A DNA stretch of 64,000 nucleotides from Streptomyces antnestii (GCF_004005495.1 NZ_RZYA01000031.1:34500-98499); one strand, 5' to 3'; counted from the stretch's first letter, positions 18,363 to 26,488 are shown. Numbers and translations: made by a program. The notes: a model not told the origin generated them from the sequence alone.

Positions 18363-19093
18363 TGTCCCGCACGCTCGAACTCCTCCCCGCCGTCGACGTC
18401 CGTGACGGCCAGGCCGTACGTCTCGTGCACGGCGAGTCCGGCACCGAGACCTCCTACGGTTCCCCGCTGGAGGCCGCTCTCGCCTGGCAGCGCTCCGGCG
18501 CCGAGTGGCTGCACCTCGTCGACCTGGACGCCGCGTTCGGGACCGGTGACAACCGCGCCCTGATCGCCGAGGTCGCCGGCGCCATGGACATCAAGGTGGA
18601 GCTGTCCGGCGGCATCCGTGACGACGACACGCTCGCCGCCGCCCTCGCCACCGGCTGCACCCGCGTCAACCTCGGCACCGCCGCCCTGGAGACCCCCGAG
18701 TGGGTCGCCAAGGTCATCGCCGAGCACGGCGACAAGATCGCGGTCGGCCTCGACGTGCGCGGCACCACGCTGCGCGGCCGCGGCTGGACCCGCGACGGCG
18801 GCGACCTCTACGAGACCCTGGAGCGCCTCAACTCCGAGGGCTGCGCCCGCTACGTCGTCACCGACATCGCCAAGGACGGCACGCTCCAGGGCCCGAACCT
18901 GGAGCTCCTGAAGAACGTCTGCGCGGCCACCGACCGACCGGTCGTGGCGTCGGGCGGTGTGTCGTCCCTGGACGACCTGCGTGCCATCTCCGAGCTCGTC
19001 CCGCTGGGCGTCGAGGGCTCGATCGTCGGCAAGGCGCTGTACGCGAAGGCCTTCACGCTCGAAGAGGCCCTCGCCGCGGTGGCCTCGTCATGA
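18362..19093 (+). CDS. priA: PriA, bifunctional HisA/TrpF isomerase
   Basis: 243 residues, a (beta/alpha)8 barrel. LLPAVDVRDGQAVRL holds the first catalytic aspartate (D12) and GLDVRGTTLRGRGW the second. SGGIRDD and ASGGVSSL are the two phosphate-binding loops. In actinobacteria this enzyme isomerises both ProFAR (histidine) and phosphoribosylanthranilate (tryptophan). No separate trpF or hisA is seen in this window, which contains most of both pathways, so the dual role is expected. Coupled to hisH by 1 nt and to the RidA gene by 4 nt. Confidence 0.96.
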   Translation: MSRTLELLPAVDVRDGQAVRLVHGESGTETSYGSPLEAALAWQRSGAEWLHLVDLDAAFGTGDNRALIAEVAGAMDIKVELSGGIRDDDTLAAALATGCTRVNLGTAALETPEWVAKVIAEHGDKIAVGLDVRGTTLRGRGWTRDGGDLYETLERLNSEGCARYVVTDIAKDGTLQGPNLELLKNVCAATDRPVVASGGVSSLDDLRAISELVPLGVEGSIVGKALYAKAFTLEEALAAVASS

Positions 19094-19500
19094 GCGATGC
19101 CGTCCGCAGGGTGAACTCGGGCGGGCCGTGGGAGGAAGCCATCGGCTACTCCCGCGCCGTCGAGCTGCCCAACGGCCTTGTCCTGGTGGCCGGTTGCACG
19201 TCGATCGTGAACGGCGTCATCGACGCGGGCACGCCCTACGAGCAGACCGTCAACGCCTTCCAGGTCGCCTTCGACGCGCTGAAGACCCTGGGCCTCGGCC
19301 CCGAGCACGTGGTCCGCACCCGTATGTACGTCACCCACGCGCGCGACACGGACGAGGTGGGCCGCGCCCACAAGGAACTCTTCGACGCCGTCCGCCCGGC
19401 CGCATCCATGATCATCGTCTCCGGCTTCATCGACCCGAGCCTGGTCGTCGAGGTCGAGGTGGAGGCGTACCGGTCCGATTCAGGAGCATCCTCAGCATGA
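19090..19500 (+). CDS. RidA family protein in the his operon
   Basis: 136 residues of the YjgF/YER057c/UK114 (RidA) fold. VNSGGPWEEAIGYSRAVELPNGLVLVAG matches the N-terminal strand-helix region, and HVVRTRMYVT carries the arginine typical of the active-site cleft. RidA proteins hydrolyse reactive enamine/imine intermediates, but this subgroup has not been tested to my knowledge. It overlaps priA and hisF by 4 nt (ATGA) on both sides, so its dose is tied to histidine synthesis. PRPP-pathway or HisF-linked ammonia chemistry is a possible reason; that is inference. Confidence 0.9.
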   Translation: MSDAVRRVNSGGPWEEAIGYSRAVELPNGLVLVAGCTSIVNGVIDAGTPYEQTVNAFQVAFDALKTLGLGPEHVVRTRMYVTHARDTDEVGRAHKELFDAVRPAASMIIVSGFIDPSLVVEVEVEAYRSDSGASSA

Positions 19501-20252
19501 CCCTCGCCGTCCGAGTCATCCCCTGCCTGGACGTGGACAACGGCCGGGTCGTCAAGGGCGTCAACTTCCAGAACCTGCGCGACGCGGGCGACCCCGTCGA
19601 GATGGCCAAGGTGTATGACGCCGAGGGCGCCGACGAGCTGACGTTCCTCGACATCACGGCGTCCTCCGGGAACCGCGAGACGACCTACGACGTGGTGCGC
19701 CGCACCGCCGAGCAGGTCTTCATCCCGCTCACCGTCGGCGGCGGCGTCCGCACGGCGGAGGACGTGGACAAGCTGCTGCGGGCCGGCGCGGACAAGGTGG
19801 GCGTGAACACGGCCGCCATCGCCCGCCCCGACCTGATCCGCGAGATCGCCGAGCGCTTCGGCCGCCAGGTCCTCGTCCTGTCCGTCGACGCCCGCCGCAC
19901 CCCGTCCGGCACCTTCGAGGTCACCACGCACGGCGGCCGCAAGTCCGCCGGCATCGACGCCGTCGAATGGGCGCACCAGGCGGCCGAGTTGGGCGCCGGC
20001 GAGATCCTCCTCAACTCGATGGACGCCGACGGCACGAAGGACGGCTACGACATCGAGATGATCGAGGCTGTCCGGGGGCACGTGTCCGTCCCGGTGATCG
20101 CGTCCGGCGGCGCGGGCCGCCTGGAGCACTTCCCGCCCGCGATCGCCGCGGGCGCCGACGCGGTGCTCGCCGCGTCCGTCTTCCACTTCGGCGATCTGCG
20201 GATCGGCGAGGTCAAGGGGACGCTGCGCGAGGCGGGTTACCCCGTGCGCTGA
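19497..20252 (+). CDS. hisF: Imidazole glycerol phosphate synthase, cyclase subunit
   Basis: 251 residues, the cyclase partner of HisH. VIPCLDVDNGRVVKGVNF holds the catalytic D11, VLSVDARR the second aspartate near 130, and VGGGVRT and ASGGAGRLEHF the two phosphate loops. Last gene of the his operon; a strong terminator follows within 25 nt. Confidence 0.97.
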   Translation: MTLAVRVIPCLDVDNGRVVKGVNFQNLRDAGDPVEMAKVYDAEGADELTFLDITASSGNRETTYDVVRRTAEQVFIPLTVGGGVRTAEDVDKLLRAGADKVGVNTAAIARPDLIREIAERFGRQVLVLSVDARRTPSGTFEVTTHGGRKSAGIDAVEWAHQAAELGAGEILLNSMDADGTKDGYDIEMIEAVRGHVSVPVIASGGAGRLEHFPPAIAAGADAVLAASVFHFGDLRIGEVKGTLREAGYPVR

Positions 20253-20273
20253 CGCCCGCGCGTTTCTTCTCCC

Positions 20274-20307
20274 GGCCCCGGCCACCCTGCGGAGGGTGGC
20301 CGGGGCC
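20274..20307 (+). terminator. Terminator of the his operon
   Basis: A perfect 15-bp GC stem with a GCGG loop, followed directly by TTTT, 22 nt after the hisF stop. This is a canonical intrinsic terminator. Confidence 0.88.
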
Positions 20308-20316
20308 TTTTGCCCA

Positions 20317-20967
20317 TGGCGGTGAGCGCGGCGCCCCGGGCCCTGCTGATGCTCGGCGGGGGAGTGATCGCCGACCGGCTCGGGCCGCGCCGGATCGTCA
20401 TCGCCGGCGACGGGTCCTCGCCCCGCTGGTCGTCGTCATCGCCCTCAGCGACCTCGGCTTCGTCGGCCCCCTGAACGTCGGCCCGACCCTCCTCGCCGAC
20501 CAGCGGGGCTGGGCGCCTCCGGGATGGGCTCGGTGCTCGCCGGGGTCGGTGTGGGCGCGGGCGCCGCGTCGGTGCTGCTCGCCGTGCGTGGCCGGGTGCC
20601 GCGCGCGGGACTCGTCCTGTCCCTGGCCATGGGCGACGGCGCCGTCGCGATCGGCGCGCTCGCCTTCGTACCGCACCTCGTCGCCGCCGCCGTCGCGCTG
20701 GTCATCGGGCTGCTCGCCGGACTCAGCAGTGCCCTGTGCGGGGCTCTCACGCAGACGCACGCCGACCCGGCCCACCTCGGCAGGGTCACCGCCGTCACCA
20801 GCCTGTCCAGCCTCGGCCTCGTCCCGCTCACCATGCCGCTGACCGGCGCGGCCGTCGGGCTCTGGGGCACCGGGCCCGTCTTCGTCGCCAGCGCCGCGGT
20901 GTGCGCTCTCGCGGGGGTTTACGGGCTGTGCCGGGCGCGTCTGCGGCGGGCGGACCCCCTCCATTGA
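20317..20967 (+). pseudogene. Decayed MFS transporter
   Basis: Three blocks in changing frames read as parts of a major-facilitator protein. First, LMLGGGVIADRLGPRRIVIAG from 20317, with the DRxGxRR loop of MFS carriers. Second, in the next frame from about 20414, APLVVVIALSDLGFVGPLN. Third, back in the first frame from 20524, a hydrophobic C-terminal part ending CRARLRRADPLH. At least two frameshifts and the loss of the N-terminal helices leave roughly half of a normal 400-residue carrier. It lies between the his terminator and a dispersed repeat. Confidence 0.75.
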
Positions 20968-20990
20968 GCGGCGAGCCGGTGGGGGCTTGT

Positions 20991-21021
20991 CGCGCAGTTC
21001 CCCGCGCCCCTTACGGGGCGC
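20991..21021 (+). repeat. 31-nt dispersed repeat, copy A
   Basis: A 31-nt sequence beginning CGCGCAGTTCCCCGCGCCCC and ending in a GCGCCCC/GGGGCGC hairpin. An identical copy lies in opposite orientation at 26458-26488. I recall this motif as a very common intergenic repeat in Streptomyces. Here it sits between the MFS remnant and the end of the TIGR03085 gene. Confidence 0.85.
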
Positions 21022-21041
21022 GATTGCGGGGCGCGAACCGG

Positions 21042-21677
21042 TCAGATGCCCAGTTGCTTCGCCTCGTGCAGCTTTCCGATCGCGTCCTTGTCGCCGTCCG
21101 TCTCCACCCGCGCCGCGTCCTGCCGGCCGAACGCGAAGAGCAGCAGTTCGGAGGGCTCGCCGGTCACCGTCACCACGGGCGTACCCCGGTGCGCGACCAC
21201 CGTCCGGCCGTCCGGGCGGCGCAGCACCAGGCCGACCGGCGACCTGCGGCCGAGGACCCTGGCCATCCGTTCGAGGCGTGACCACAGCACGTCCGAGAAG
21301 ACCGGGTCGAGCTCACGCGGTGTCCAGTCGGGCTGCGCGCGGCGCACGTCCTCCGTGTGGACGTAGAACTCGACCGCGTTCGACGCCTCGTCGATCTGCT
21401 TGAGGGCGAACGGGGAGAACCGCGGAGGGCCCGTCCTGATCAGCTGGATCAGCTCCTCGAAGGGCTTCTCGGCGAACTCCGCCTGCACCCGCTCCAGACG
21501 CGGCGCCAGCTGCTTGATCAGGATCCCGCCCGCCGCGTCCGCGCGGCGCTCGCGCACCACCACGTGCGCCGCGAGATCGCGGGCGTTCCAGTCGTCGCAG
21601 AGGGTCGGCGCATCGGGGCCCGACGCCTCCAACAGGTCGGCGAGAAGAAGTCGTTCACGCTTGGCATGGGTCGACAT
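21042..21677 (-). CDS. TIGR03085 family (DinB-like) protein
   Basis: 211 residues with the mycothiol-dependent maleylpyruvate isomerase/DinB-like start MSTHAKRERLLLADLLEASG, and LCDDWNARDLAAHVVVRE, the segment with the metal-binding histidine of the four-helix bundle. VEFYVHTEDVRRA provides the second histidine. This matches TIGR03085, an actinobacterial family of unknown reaction. Cytoplasmic. It faces hisI divergently. Confidence 0.88.
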   Translation of the reverse strand: MSTHAKRERLLLADLLEASGPDAPTLCDDWNARDLAAHVVVRERRADAAGGILIKQLAPRLERVQAEFAEKPFEELIQLIRTGPPRFSPFALKQIDEASNAVEFYVHTEDVRRAQPDWTPRELDPVFSDVLWSRLERMARVLGRRSPVGLVLRRPDGRTVVAHRGTPVVTVTGEPSELLLFAFGRQDAARVETDGDKDAIGKLHEAKQLGI

Positions 21678-21760
21678 ACGGTCAGCCTACGACCGCCCGA
21701 CCGGTCCGCACAGTGGACTCGCGATCGGACTAACACCCCTGGCGCGGCACAATGGACCCC

Positions 21761-22135
21761 ATGACCAGCACGCCCCCGCCCAGCAACCTGGACCCCGCCG
21801 TCGCCGCCCGCCTCAAGCGCAGCGCCGACGGACTGGTCCCCGCGATCGCCCAGCAGTACGACACCGGAGAGGTGCTCATGCTCGGCTGGATGGACGACGA
21901 GGCGCTGCACCGCACGCTGACGACGGGCCGCTGCACGTACTGGTCCCGCAGCCGTCAGGAGTACTGGGTCAAGGGCGACACCTCCGGCCACTTCCAGCAC
22001 GTGAAGTCCGTCGCCCTCGACTGCGACGCGGACACGCTGCTCGTGAAGGTCGACCAGGTGGGCGCCGCCTGCCACACCGGCGACCGCACCTGCTTCGACG
22101 CCGGCGAGCTGACGGTGTCCACCGCGGGGGCCTGA
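21761..22135 (+). CDS. hisI: Phosphoribosyl-AMP cyclohydrolase
   Basis: 124 residues. It opens the purine ring of PRAMP in the third step of histidine synthesis. GEVLMLGWMDDEAL, TGRCTYWSRSRQEYWVKGDTSG and the zinc-site cysteines in CDADTLLV, ACHTG and CF are all present. There is no fused HisE domain. The ATG at 21761 is preferred over 21752 because CACAAT ends 7 nt before it, giving a leaderless start. It is separate from the his operon and placed just before trpE. Confidence 0.94.
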   Translation: MTSTPPPSNLDPAVAARLKRSADGLVPAIAQQYDTGEVLMLGWMDDEALHRTLTTGRCTYWSRSRQEYWVKGDTSGHFQHVKSVALDCDADTLLVKVDQVGAACHTGDRTCFDAGELTVSTAGA

Positions 22136-22209
22136 CCCGCGCGGACGCCGCCCGTTCCACGGACAGGGCGGCGCACCGGACCCGCGCCGACACGCCCTAA
22201 GCTCCTCCC

Positions 22210-23691
22210 ATGGATCTCGAGACCTTCCGCAAGCTCGCGACCGACCGCCGAGTGATCCCCGTCAGCCGCAAGCTCCTCGCGGACGGCGACACCCCCGTCG
22301 GTCTGTACCGCAAGCTGGCCGACGAACGCCCCGGCACGTTCCTCCTGGAGTCCGCGGAGAACGGCCGCTCGTGGTCTCGTTACTCCTTCGTCGGCGTCCG
22401 CTCCGCCGGCACCCTCACCACCCGCGACGGCGAGGCGCACTGGCTCGGCACGCCGCCCGTCGGCGTCCCCACGGACGGCGACCCGCTCGCCGCCCTGCGT
22501 GCCACCATCGACACCCTCCACACCCCGCGCTACGAGGGACTGCCCCCGTTCACCGGCGGCATGGTCGGCTACCTCGGCTACGACATCGTGCGCAGGCTCG
22601 AAAAGATCGGGCCCGGCGAGCGCGACGACCTCAAGCTCCCCGAGCTGACGATGCTGCTCACCAGCGACCTCGCCGTCCTCGACCACTGGGACGGCTCCGT
22701 CCTGCTGATCGCCAACGCGATCAACCACAACGACCTCGACACCGGCGTCGACGAGGCGTACGCCGATGCCGTGGCCCGCCTCGACGCGATGGAGGCCGAC
22801 CTCTCCCGGCCCGTCGTCCAGCCGCCGGCCGCGCTGCCGCCCTCGGAACTCCCCGAGTTCACCGCTCTGTGGGGCGGCAAGGACTACCAGGACGCCGTCG
22901 AGGACATCAAGGAGCGCATCCGGGCGGGCGAGGCCTTCCAGGTCGTCCCCTCCCAGCGCTTCGAGACGCCGTGCACGGCCAGCGCGCTCGACGTCTACCG
23001 GGTCCTGCGCGCCACCAACCCGTCCCCGTACATGTACCTCTTCCGCTTCGAGGGCTTCGACGTCGTCGGCTCGTCGCCGGAGGCGCTGGTCAAGGTCGAG
23101 GACGGGCGCGCCATGGTGCACCCCATCGCCGGTACGCGGCCGCGCGGCGCGACGCCGCAGGAGGACCAGGCGCTCGCCGACGAGCTCATGGCCGACCCCA
23201 AGGAGCGCGCCGAGCACCTGATGCTCGTCGACCTCGGCCGCAACGACCTCGGCCGCGTCTGCGAACCGGGCTCCGTCGAGGTCGTCGACTTCATGTCCGT
23301 CGAGCGGTACTCGCACGTCATGCACATCGTGTCGACCGTCACCGGACGCGTCGCCGCGGGCACCACCGCGTACGACGTGCTCACCGCCTGCTTCCCCGCG
23401 GGCACCCTCTCCGGCGCGCCCAAGCCCCGCGCGATGCAGATCATCGACGAGCTCGAACCGTCGCGCCGCGGCCTGTACGGCGGCTGTGTCGGATATCTCG
23501 ACTTCGCCGGCGACTCCGACACGGCCATCGCCATCCGCACCGCGCTGCTGCGCGAAGGCACCGCGTACGTGCAGGCCGGAGCGGGTGTCGTCGCCGACTC
23601 CGACCCCGTCGCGGAGGACACCGAGTGCCGTAACAAGGCGGCCGCGGTACTGCGCGCCGTGCACACCGCCAACCGGATGCACGACGCCTGA
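22210..23691 (+). CDS. trpE: Anthranilate synthase component I
   Basis: 493 residues. It makes anthranilate from chorismate, using ammonia from TrpG, which is not in this window. The N-terminal LLESAENGRSWSRYSF holds the ESxxxxRxS-type tryptophan feedback site. The C-terminal chorismate-binding part has AGEAFQVVPSQRF, GSSPEALVKVE, PIAGTRPRG and HLMLVDLGRNDLGRV. The TAAGCT hexamer at 22198-22203 ends six bases before ATG, so transcription likely starts at the start codon; no leader peptide or attenuator is possible in that case. Confidence 0.96.
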   Translation: MDLETFRKLATDRRVIPVSRKLLADGDTPVGLYRKLADERPGTFLLESAENGRSWSRYSFVGVRSAGTLTTRDGEAHWLGTPPVGVPTDGDPLAALRATIDTLHTPRYEGLPPFTGGMVGYLGYDIVRRLEKIGPGERDDLKLPELTMLLTSDLAVLDHWDGSVLLIANAINHNDLDTGVDEAYADAVARLDAMEADLSRPVVQPPAALPPSELPEFTALWGGKDYQDAVEDIKERIRAGEAFQVVPSQRFETPCTASALDVYRVLRATNPSPYMYLFRFEGFDVVGSSPEALVKVEDGRAMVHPIAGTRPRGATPQEDQALADELMADPKERAEHLMLVDLGRNDLGRVCEPGSVEVVDFMSVERYSHVMHIVSTVTGRVAAGTTAYDVLTACFPAGTLSGAPKPRAMQIIDELEPSRRGLYGGCVGYLDFAGDSDTAIAIRTALLREGTAYVQAGAGVVADSDPVAEDTECRNKAAAVLRAVHTANRMHDA

Positions 23692-23713
23692 CGGCGTGGG
23701 GGATAGTGGGGAG

Positions 23714-24367
23714 GTGACTTCCGCAGTGCCATCCCCCCGTACCGAAGCCCAGGCCGCGTCCCGGGAGGCGACCGCCGCGCGCAGCGGCCGCCGCAGCCTC
23801 GCCGCCGCGCTCCTGTCCGGCGCCCTCGGCGCGGCGGTGGCCCTGCTCTCCTCACGGCAGGAGTGGGCCTCCGGGTCCGCGACCGTGCCCGGCGGCAGCT
23901 TCCCCCTGACCGCCACGGGCAGTGACGTCACCGGGGTGCCCGCGGCCCTCGCCATAGTGGGCCTCGCGGCGCTCGTCGCCGTCTTCGCGGTCCGCCGCGC
24001 CGGGCGCACGCTCGTCGCCGGTCTCCTCGCGCTCAGCGGCGCGGGCACCGTCGCCGCCGCCGTGCTCGGCGCCGCCGACAGCGCCGCCCTCGACGAGAAG
24101 GCCGCCCAGGTCTCCGGCAACACCGCCGCCACCATCGGTGAGCTCGGCCACACCGTCTGGCCGTACGTCGGTGCCTTGGGCGGCGCGCTCATCCTGGTGG
24201 CCGGCCTGCTCGCCCTGCGCTACGGCGGCTCCTGGCCCTCGATGGGCGGACGCTACGAGCGCGACGGCACCCCGCGTCCCCGCAAGGCCCGCCCCGTCGA
24301 CCCGGAGCGCCCCGAGGAGCTGTGGAAGGCCCTCGACCGCGGCGAGGACCCGACGCACGAGGACTGA
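23714..24367 (+). CDS. Trp-associated membrane protein (TIGR02234)
   Basis: 217 residues with four hydrophobic segments (about residues 27-46, 76-95, 98-120 and 155-175), the motif SRQEW after the first, and a polar C-terminal tail rich in Arg and Pro (SMGGRYERDGTPRPR). This matches TIGR02234, a membrane protein found beside trp genes in actinobacteria. A tryptophan-related transport or regulatory role has been suggested from position only. GATAGT ends six bases before GTG at 23714, indicating a leaderless start of its own 22 nt after trpE. Confidence 0.88.
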   Translation: MTSAVPSPRTEAQAASREATAARSGRRSLAAALLSGALGAAVALLSSRQEWASGSATVPGGSFPLTATGSDVTGVPAALAIVGLAALVAVFAVRRAGRTLVAGLLALSGAGTVAAAVLGAADSAALDEKAAQVSGNTAATIGELGHTVWPYVGALGGALILVAGLLALRYGGSWPSMGGRYERDGTPRPRKARPVDPERPEELWKALDRGEDPTHED

Positions 24368-24532
24368 CCGCACCCCGGACGCGGGACCCACAGGGTGCCC
24401 GACCCCGGGTTCTTCGCTTTTCCGCGAGTGCGGGACAATGGGGGAGAGCGTCCGGCTCAGACCCGGCGCGGGGCCGCGCAGGGTACGGGGCCGAGCAACA
24501 GCCACGCATTGAGCAACGAGGAGCAACGCACA

Positions 24533-24772
24533 GTGGACAGCAGCCACGGACACACCCCGGCCGCCTGGACGGGTGTCATCATCGCCTTCATCGGTTTCTG
24601 CGTCGCGGGCGCCTTCATGGTGATGGCGAACCCGGTCGGTTTCTGGGCGGGTATGGCCCTGCTGGCGCTGTCCGCCGTCGTCGGCGGCGCCATGAGCGCG
24701 GCGGGCCTCGGCAAGCCGAAGGCGCAGTCGCTGCCGGCCGTCGCCCCGGAGGCCGTCGCCTCCGAGGTCTGA
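24533..24772 (+). CDS. HGxxPAAW family small membrane protein
   Basis: 79 residues starting VDSSHGHTPAAW, the family's hallmark, followed by two hydrophobic segments (TGVIIAFIGFCVAGAFMVM and GFWAGMALLALSAVVGG) and a soluble tail. The family is restricted to actinobacteria and has no known function. The GTG start has GAGGAG upstream at a suitable distance. A long hairpin follows. Confidence 0.85.
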   Translation: MDSSHGHTPAAWTGVIIAFIGFCVAGAFMVMANPVGFWAGMALLALSAVVGGAMSAAGLGKPKAQSLPAVAPEAVASEV

Positions 24773-24794
24773 GCCTCGTCAGCCTCACCCACGT

Positions 24795-24839
24795 CGCGAA
24801 AGGCGGCCCCGGCACCTGGTGCCCGGGCCGCCTTTCGCG
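24795..24839 (+). terminator. Long hairpin terminator
   Basis: A 22-bp stem with one mismatch and almost no loop lies 22 nt after the HGxxPAAW stop. It separates the trpE-side genes from the DUF2752 gene, whose own -10-like hexamer follows 36 nt later. Confidence 0.8.
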
Positions 24840-24887
24840 CGTTCCGGCCGACGGGCGCGGCCCGCGCCACCGGTGCACAATCCAAAG

Positions 24888-25328
24888 GTGAACGCCGAAA
24901 CGGAACCGGCCGGCCTCAGCACCGGCACGCGCGGCGCCGCGCGGCGGCTCGCCGTCCCGCTCGGCGTCCTCGCGGCGGTCGCCGCGGCCTTCGCCTACGT
25001 CGGCTCGGTCGACCCGAACGAACCGGGCCACTACCCGGTGTGCCCGCTGCTCCACTACACGGGGATCTACTGCCCCGGCTGCGGCGGGCTGCGCAGCGCC
25101 CACGCCGTCGTGCACGGCGACCTCACGGCCGCCCTGGGCGACAACGCGCTCGCTGTCGCGGGCTATGTCGTCTTCGCCGCGCTGTGGGTCGTGTGGGCCG
25201 TACGGGTGGCACGCGGACAGCCGTTCCGGGTCGCTCTCGGACGGCCCCAGCTGCGGGCCCTTGGCGCCGCGGTCCTTGTCTTCACCGTTGTCCGGAACCT
25301 GCCCACCGGTGGCTGGCTCCATCCTTGA
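24888..25328 (+). CDS. DUF2752 domain membrane protein
   Basis: 146 residues with a first hydrophobic segment at about 22-40, the signature HYPVCPLLHYTGIYCPGCGG with the CPxCG cysteines, then TRSAH-like LRSAHAVVHGDLTAALGDN, and two further hydrophobic segments. This is the DUF2752 pattern; the function is unknown. CACAAT ends six bases before the GTG, so a leaderless transcript is likely. Confidence 0.87.
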   Translation: MNAETEPAGLSTGTRGAARRLAVPLGVLAAVAAAFAYVGSVDPNEPGHYPVCPLLHYTGIYCPGCGGLRSAHAVVHGDLTAALGDNALAVAGYVVFAALWVVWAVRVARGQPFRVALGRPQLRALGAAVLVFTVVRNLPTGGWLHP

Positions 25329-25415
25329 TCAACAGTAAGTGTCCAGGTAGTGGGACCGGCGTCAACCGGATGCGGAGCCTGAGCCCTCCTCCGGATATCA
25401 TCGCTGTGACCAGAG

Positions 25416-25435
25416 GATTGCCCGCTGTGGCAATC
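25416..25435 (+). promoter_or_regulatory. Hairpin or operator in the trpC leader
   Basis: GATTGCC and GGCAATC form a perfect 7-bp inverted repeat with a 6-nt loop, 39 nt before the trpC start. A TATCAT hexamer at 25396-25401 is a plausible -10 box, which would place the repeat at the start of the mRNA. Confidence 0.4.
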
Positions 25436-25474
25436 AGCTTCCACCGCTCCACCGTCAGGAAGGGGGCCGCTCGC

Positions 25475-26284
25475 GTGAGTGTGCTCGACGAGATCATCGA
25501 CGGAGTCCGTGCCGACCTCGCGGAGCGGCAGGCGAACGTCAGCCTCGACGAGCTCAAGGAACGCGCGGCCAAGGCGCCGGCTGCCAAGGACGGCGTCGCC
25601 GCCCTGCGCGGCGACGGCGTCAAGGTGATCTGCGAGGTCAAGCGTTCGAGCCCGTCGAAGGGTGCGCTCGCCGCGATCGCCGACCCCGCGGGACTTGCCG
25701 CCGACTACGAGGCGGGCGGCGCCGCCGTCATCTCCGTACTGACCGAGCAGCGCCGTTTCGGCGGCTCGCTCGCCGACCTGGAGGCCGTGCGCGCCAAGGT
25801 CGACATCCCCATCCTGCGCAAGGACTTCATCGTCACCTCGTACCAGCTGTGGGAGGCGCGGGCCTACGGCGCCGACCTCGCCCTGCTGATCGTGGCCGCC
25901 CTGGAGCAGCCCGCCCTGGAGTCGCTCATCGAGCGCGCCCAGTCCATCGGGCTCACGCCGCTCGTCGAGGTGCACGACGAGGAAGAGGTCGAGCGTGCCG
26001 TCGATGCGGGCGCCCGCATCATCGGCGTGAACGCGCGCAACCTCAAGACGCTCAAGGTCGACCGCGACACGTTCCAGCAGGTCGCCCCCGAGATCCCCGA
26101 CCACATCGTCAAGATCGCCGAGTCGGGCGTCCGGGGCCCCCACGACCTCATCGCGTACGCCAACGCGGGCGCGGACGCCGTGCTCGTCGGCGAGTCCCTG
26201 GTGACCGGCCGCGACCCGCGCACCGCGGTCTCCGACCTGGTCGCCGCGGGCGCCCACCCGGCCCTGCGACACGGCCGGAGCTGA
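25475..26284 (+). CDS. trpC: Indole-3-glycerol phosphate synthase
   Basis: 269 residues, a (beta/alpha)8 enzyme closing the indole ring from CdRP. VICEVKRSSPSKGALAAI has the catalytic lysine, ISVLTEQRRFGGSL, VPILRKDF-like IPILRKDFIVTSYQ and VGVNARNLKTL-like IIGVNARNLKT the following active-site strands, and ESGVRGP the phosphate loop. The GTG at 25475 gives the usual N-terminus; an upstream in-frame GTG at 25427 would overlap the leader hairpin and is less likely. Confidence 0.95.
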   Translation: MSVLDEIIDGVRADLAERQANVSLDELKERAAKAPAAKDGVAALRGDGVKVICEVKRSSPSKGALAAIADPAGLAADYEAGGAAVISVLTEQRRFGGSLADLEAVRAKVDIPILRKDFIVTSYQLWEARAYGADLALLIVAALEQPALESLIERAQSIGLTPLVEVHDEEEVERAVDAGARIIGVNARNLKTLKVDRDTFQQVAPEIPDHIVKIAESGVRGPHDLIAYANAGADAVLVGESLVTGRDPRTAVSDLVAAGAHPALRHGRS

Positions 26285-26292
26285 CCCACCCC

Positions 26293-26442
26293 ATGCCCAT
26301 CGCATCCCGCCTCGCACCCGGTTGCCGCCCCCGCGGCTGCCGGGCCCCGGCGCGACGCGTGCGGGGCAGGCGGGTGCGCTACCACATCGGTGCGGAGCCG
26401 GGTCAGATCCCTGGGATGCGATGGCAGGGGCGCCCTTCATAG
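26293..26442 (+). CDS. trpM: Tryptophan biosynthesis modulator TrpM, short form
   Basis: 49 residues, 8 nt after trpC. The core GCRPRGCRAPARRVRGRRV, followed by RYHIGAEPGQIPGMRWQG, matches my memory of TrpM (formerly trpX) of S. coelicolor, a small basic protein reported to modulate tryptophan supply and development. Two cysteines four residues apart and twelve arginines are notable. This version is shorter at its N-terminus than the form I remember. It is too short for most gene finders and is easily missed. Confidence 0.82.
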   Translation: MPIASRLAPGCRPRGCRAPARRVRGRRVRYHIGAEPGQIPGMRWQGRPS

Positions 26443-26457
26443 GCGCCCGAGGTGAGA

Positions 26458-26488
26458 GCGCCCCGTAAGGGGCGCGGGGAACTGCGCG
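26458..26488 (-). repeat. 31-nt dispersed repeat, copy B, in the trpM-trpB gap
   Basis: Exact reverse complement of the copy at 20991-21021. On the plus strand it starts with a GCGCCCC-gtaa-GGGGCGC hairpin, 15 nt after the trpM stop and about 105 nt before trpB, so it may act as a partial terminator or processing site inside the trp operon. Confidence 0.85.

Noticed and set aside
18362..19093. priA annotated simply as hisA
   Set aside because: The sequence fits PriA, and in actinobacteria this enzyme also replaces TrpF; no trpF is seen among the trp genes here.
22136..22209. Trp leader peptide or attenuator before trpE
   Set aside because: The 74-nt gap has no run of Trp codons, and the -10-like hexamer ends six bases before ATG.
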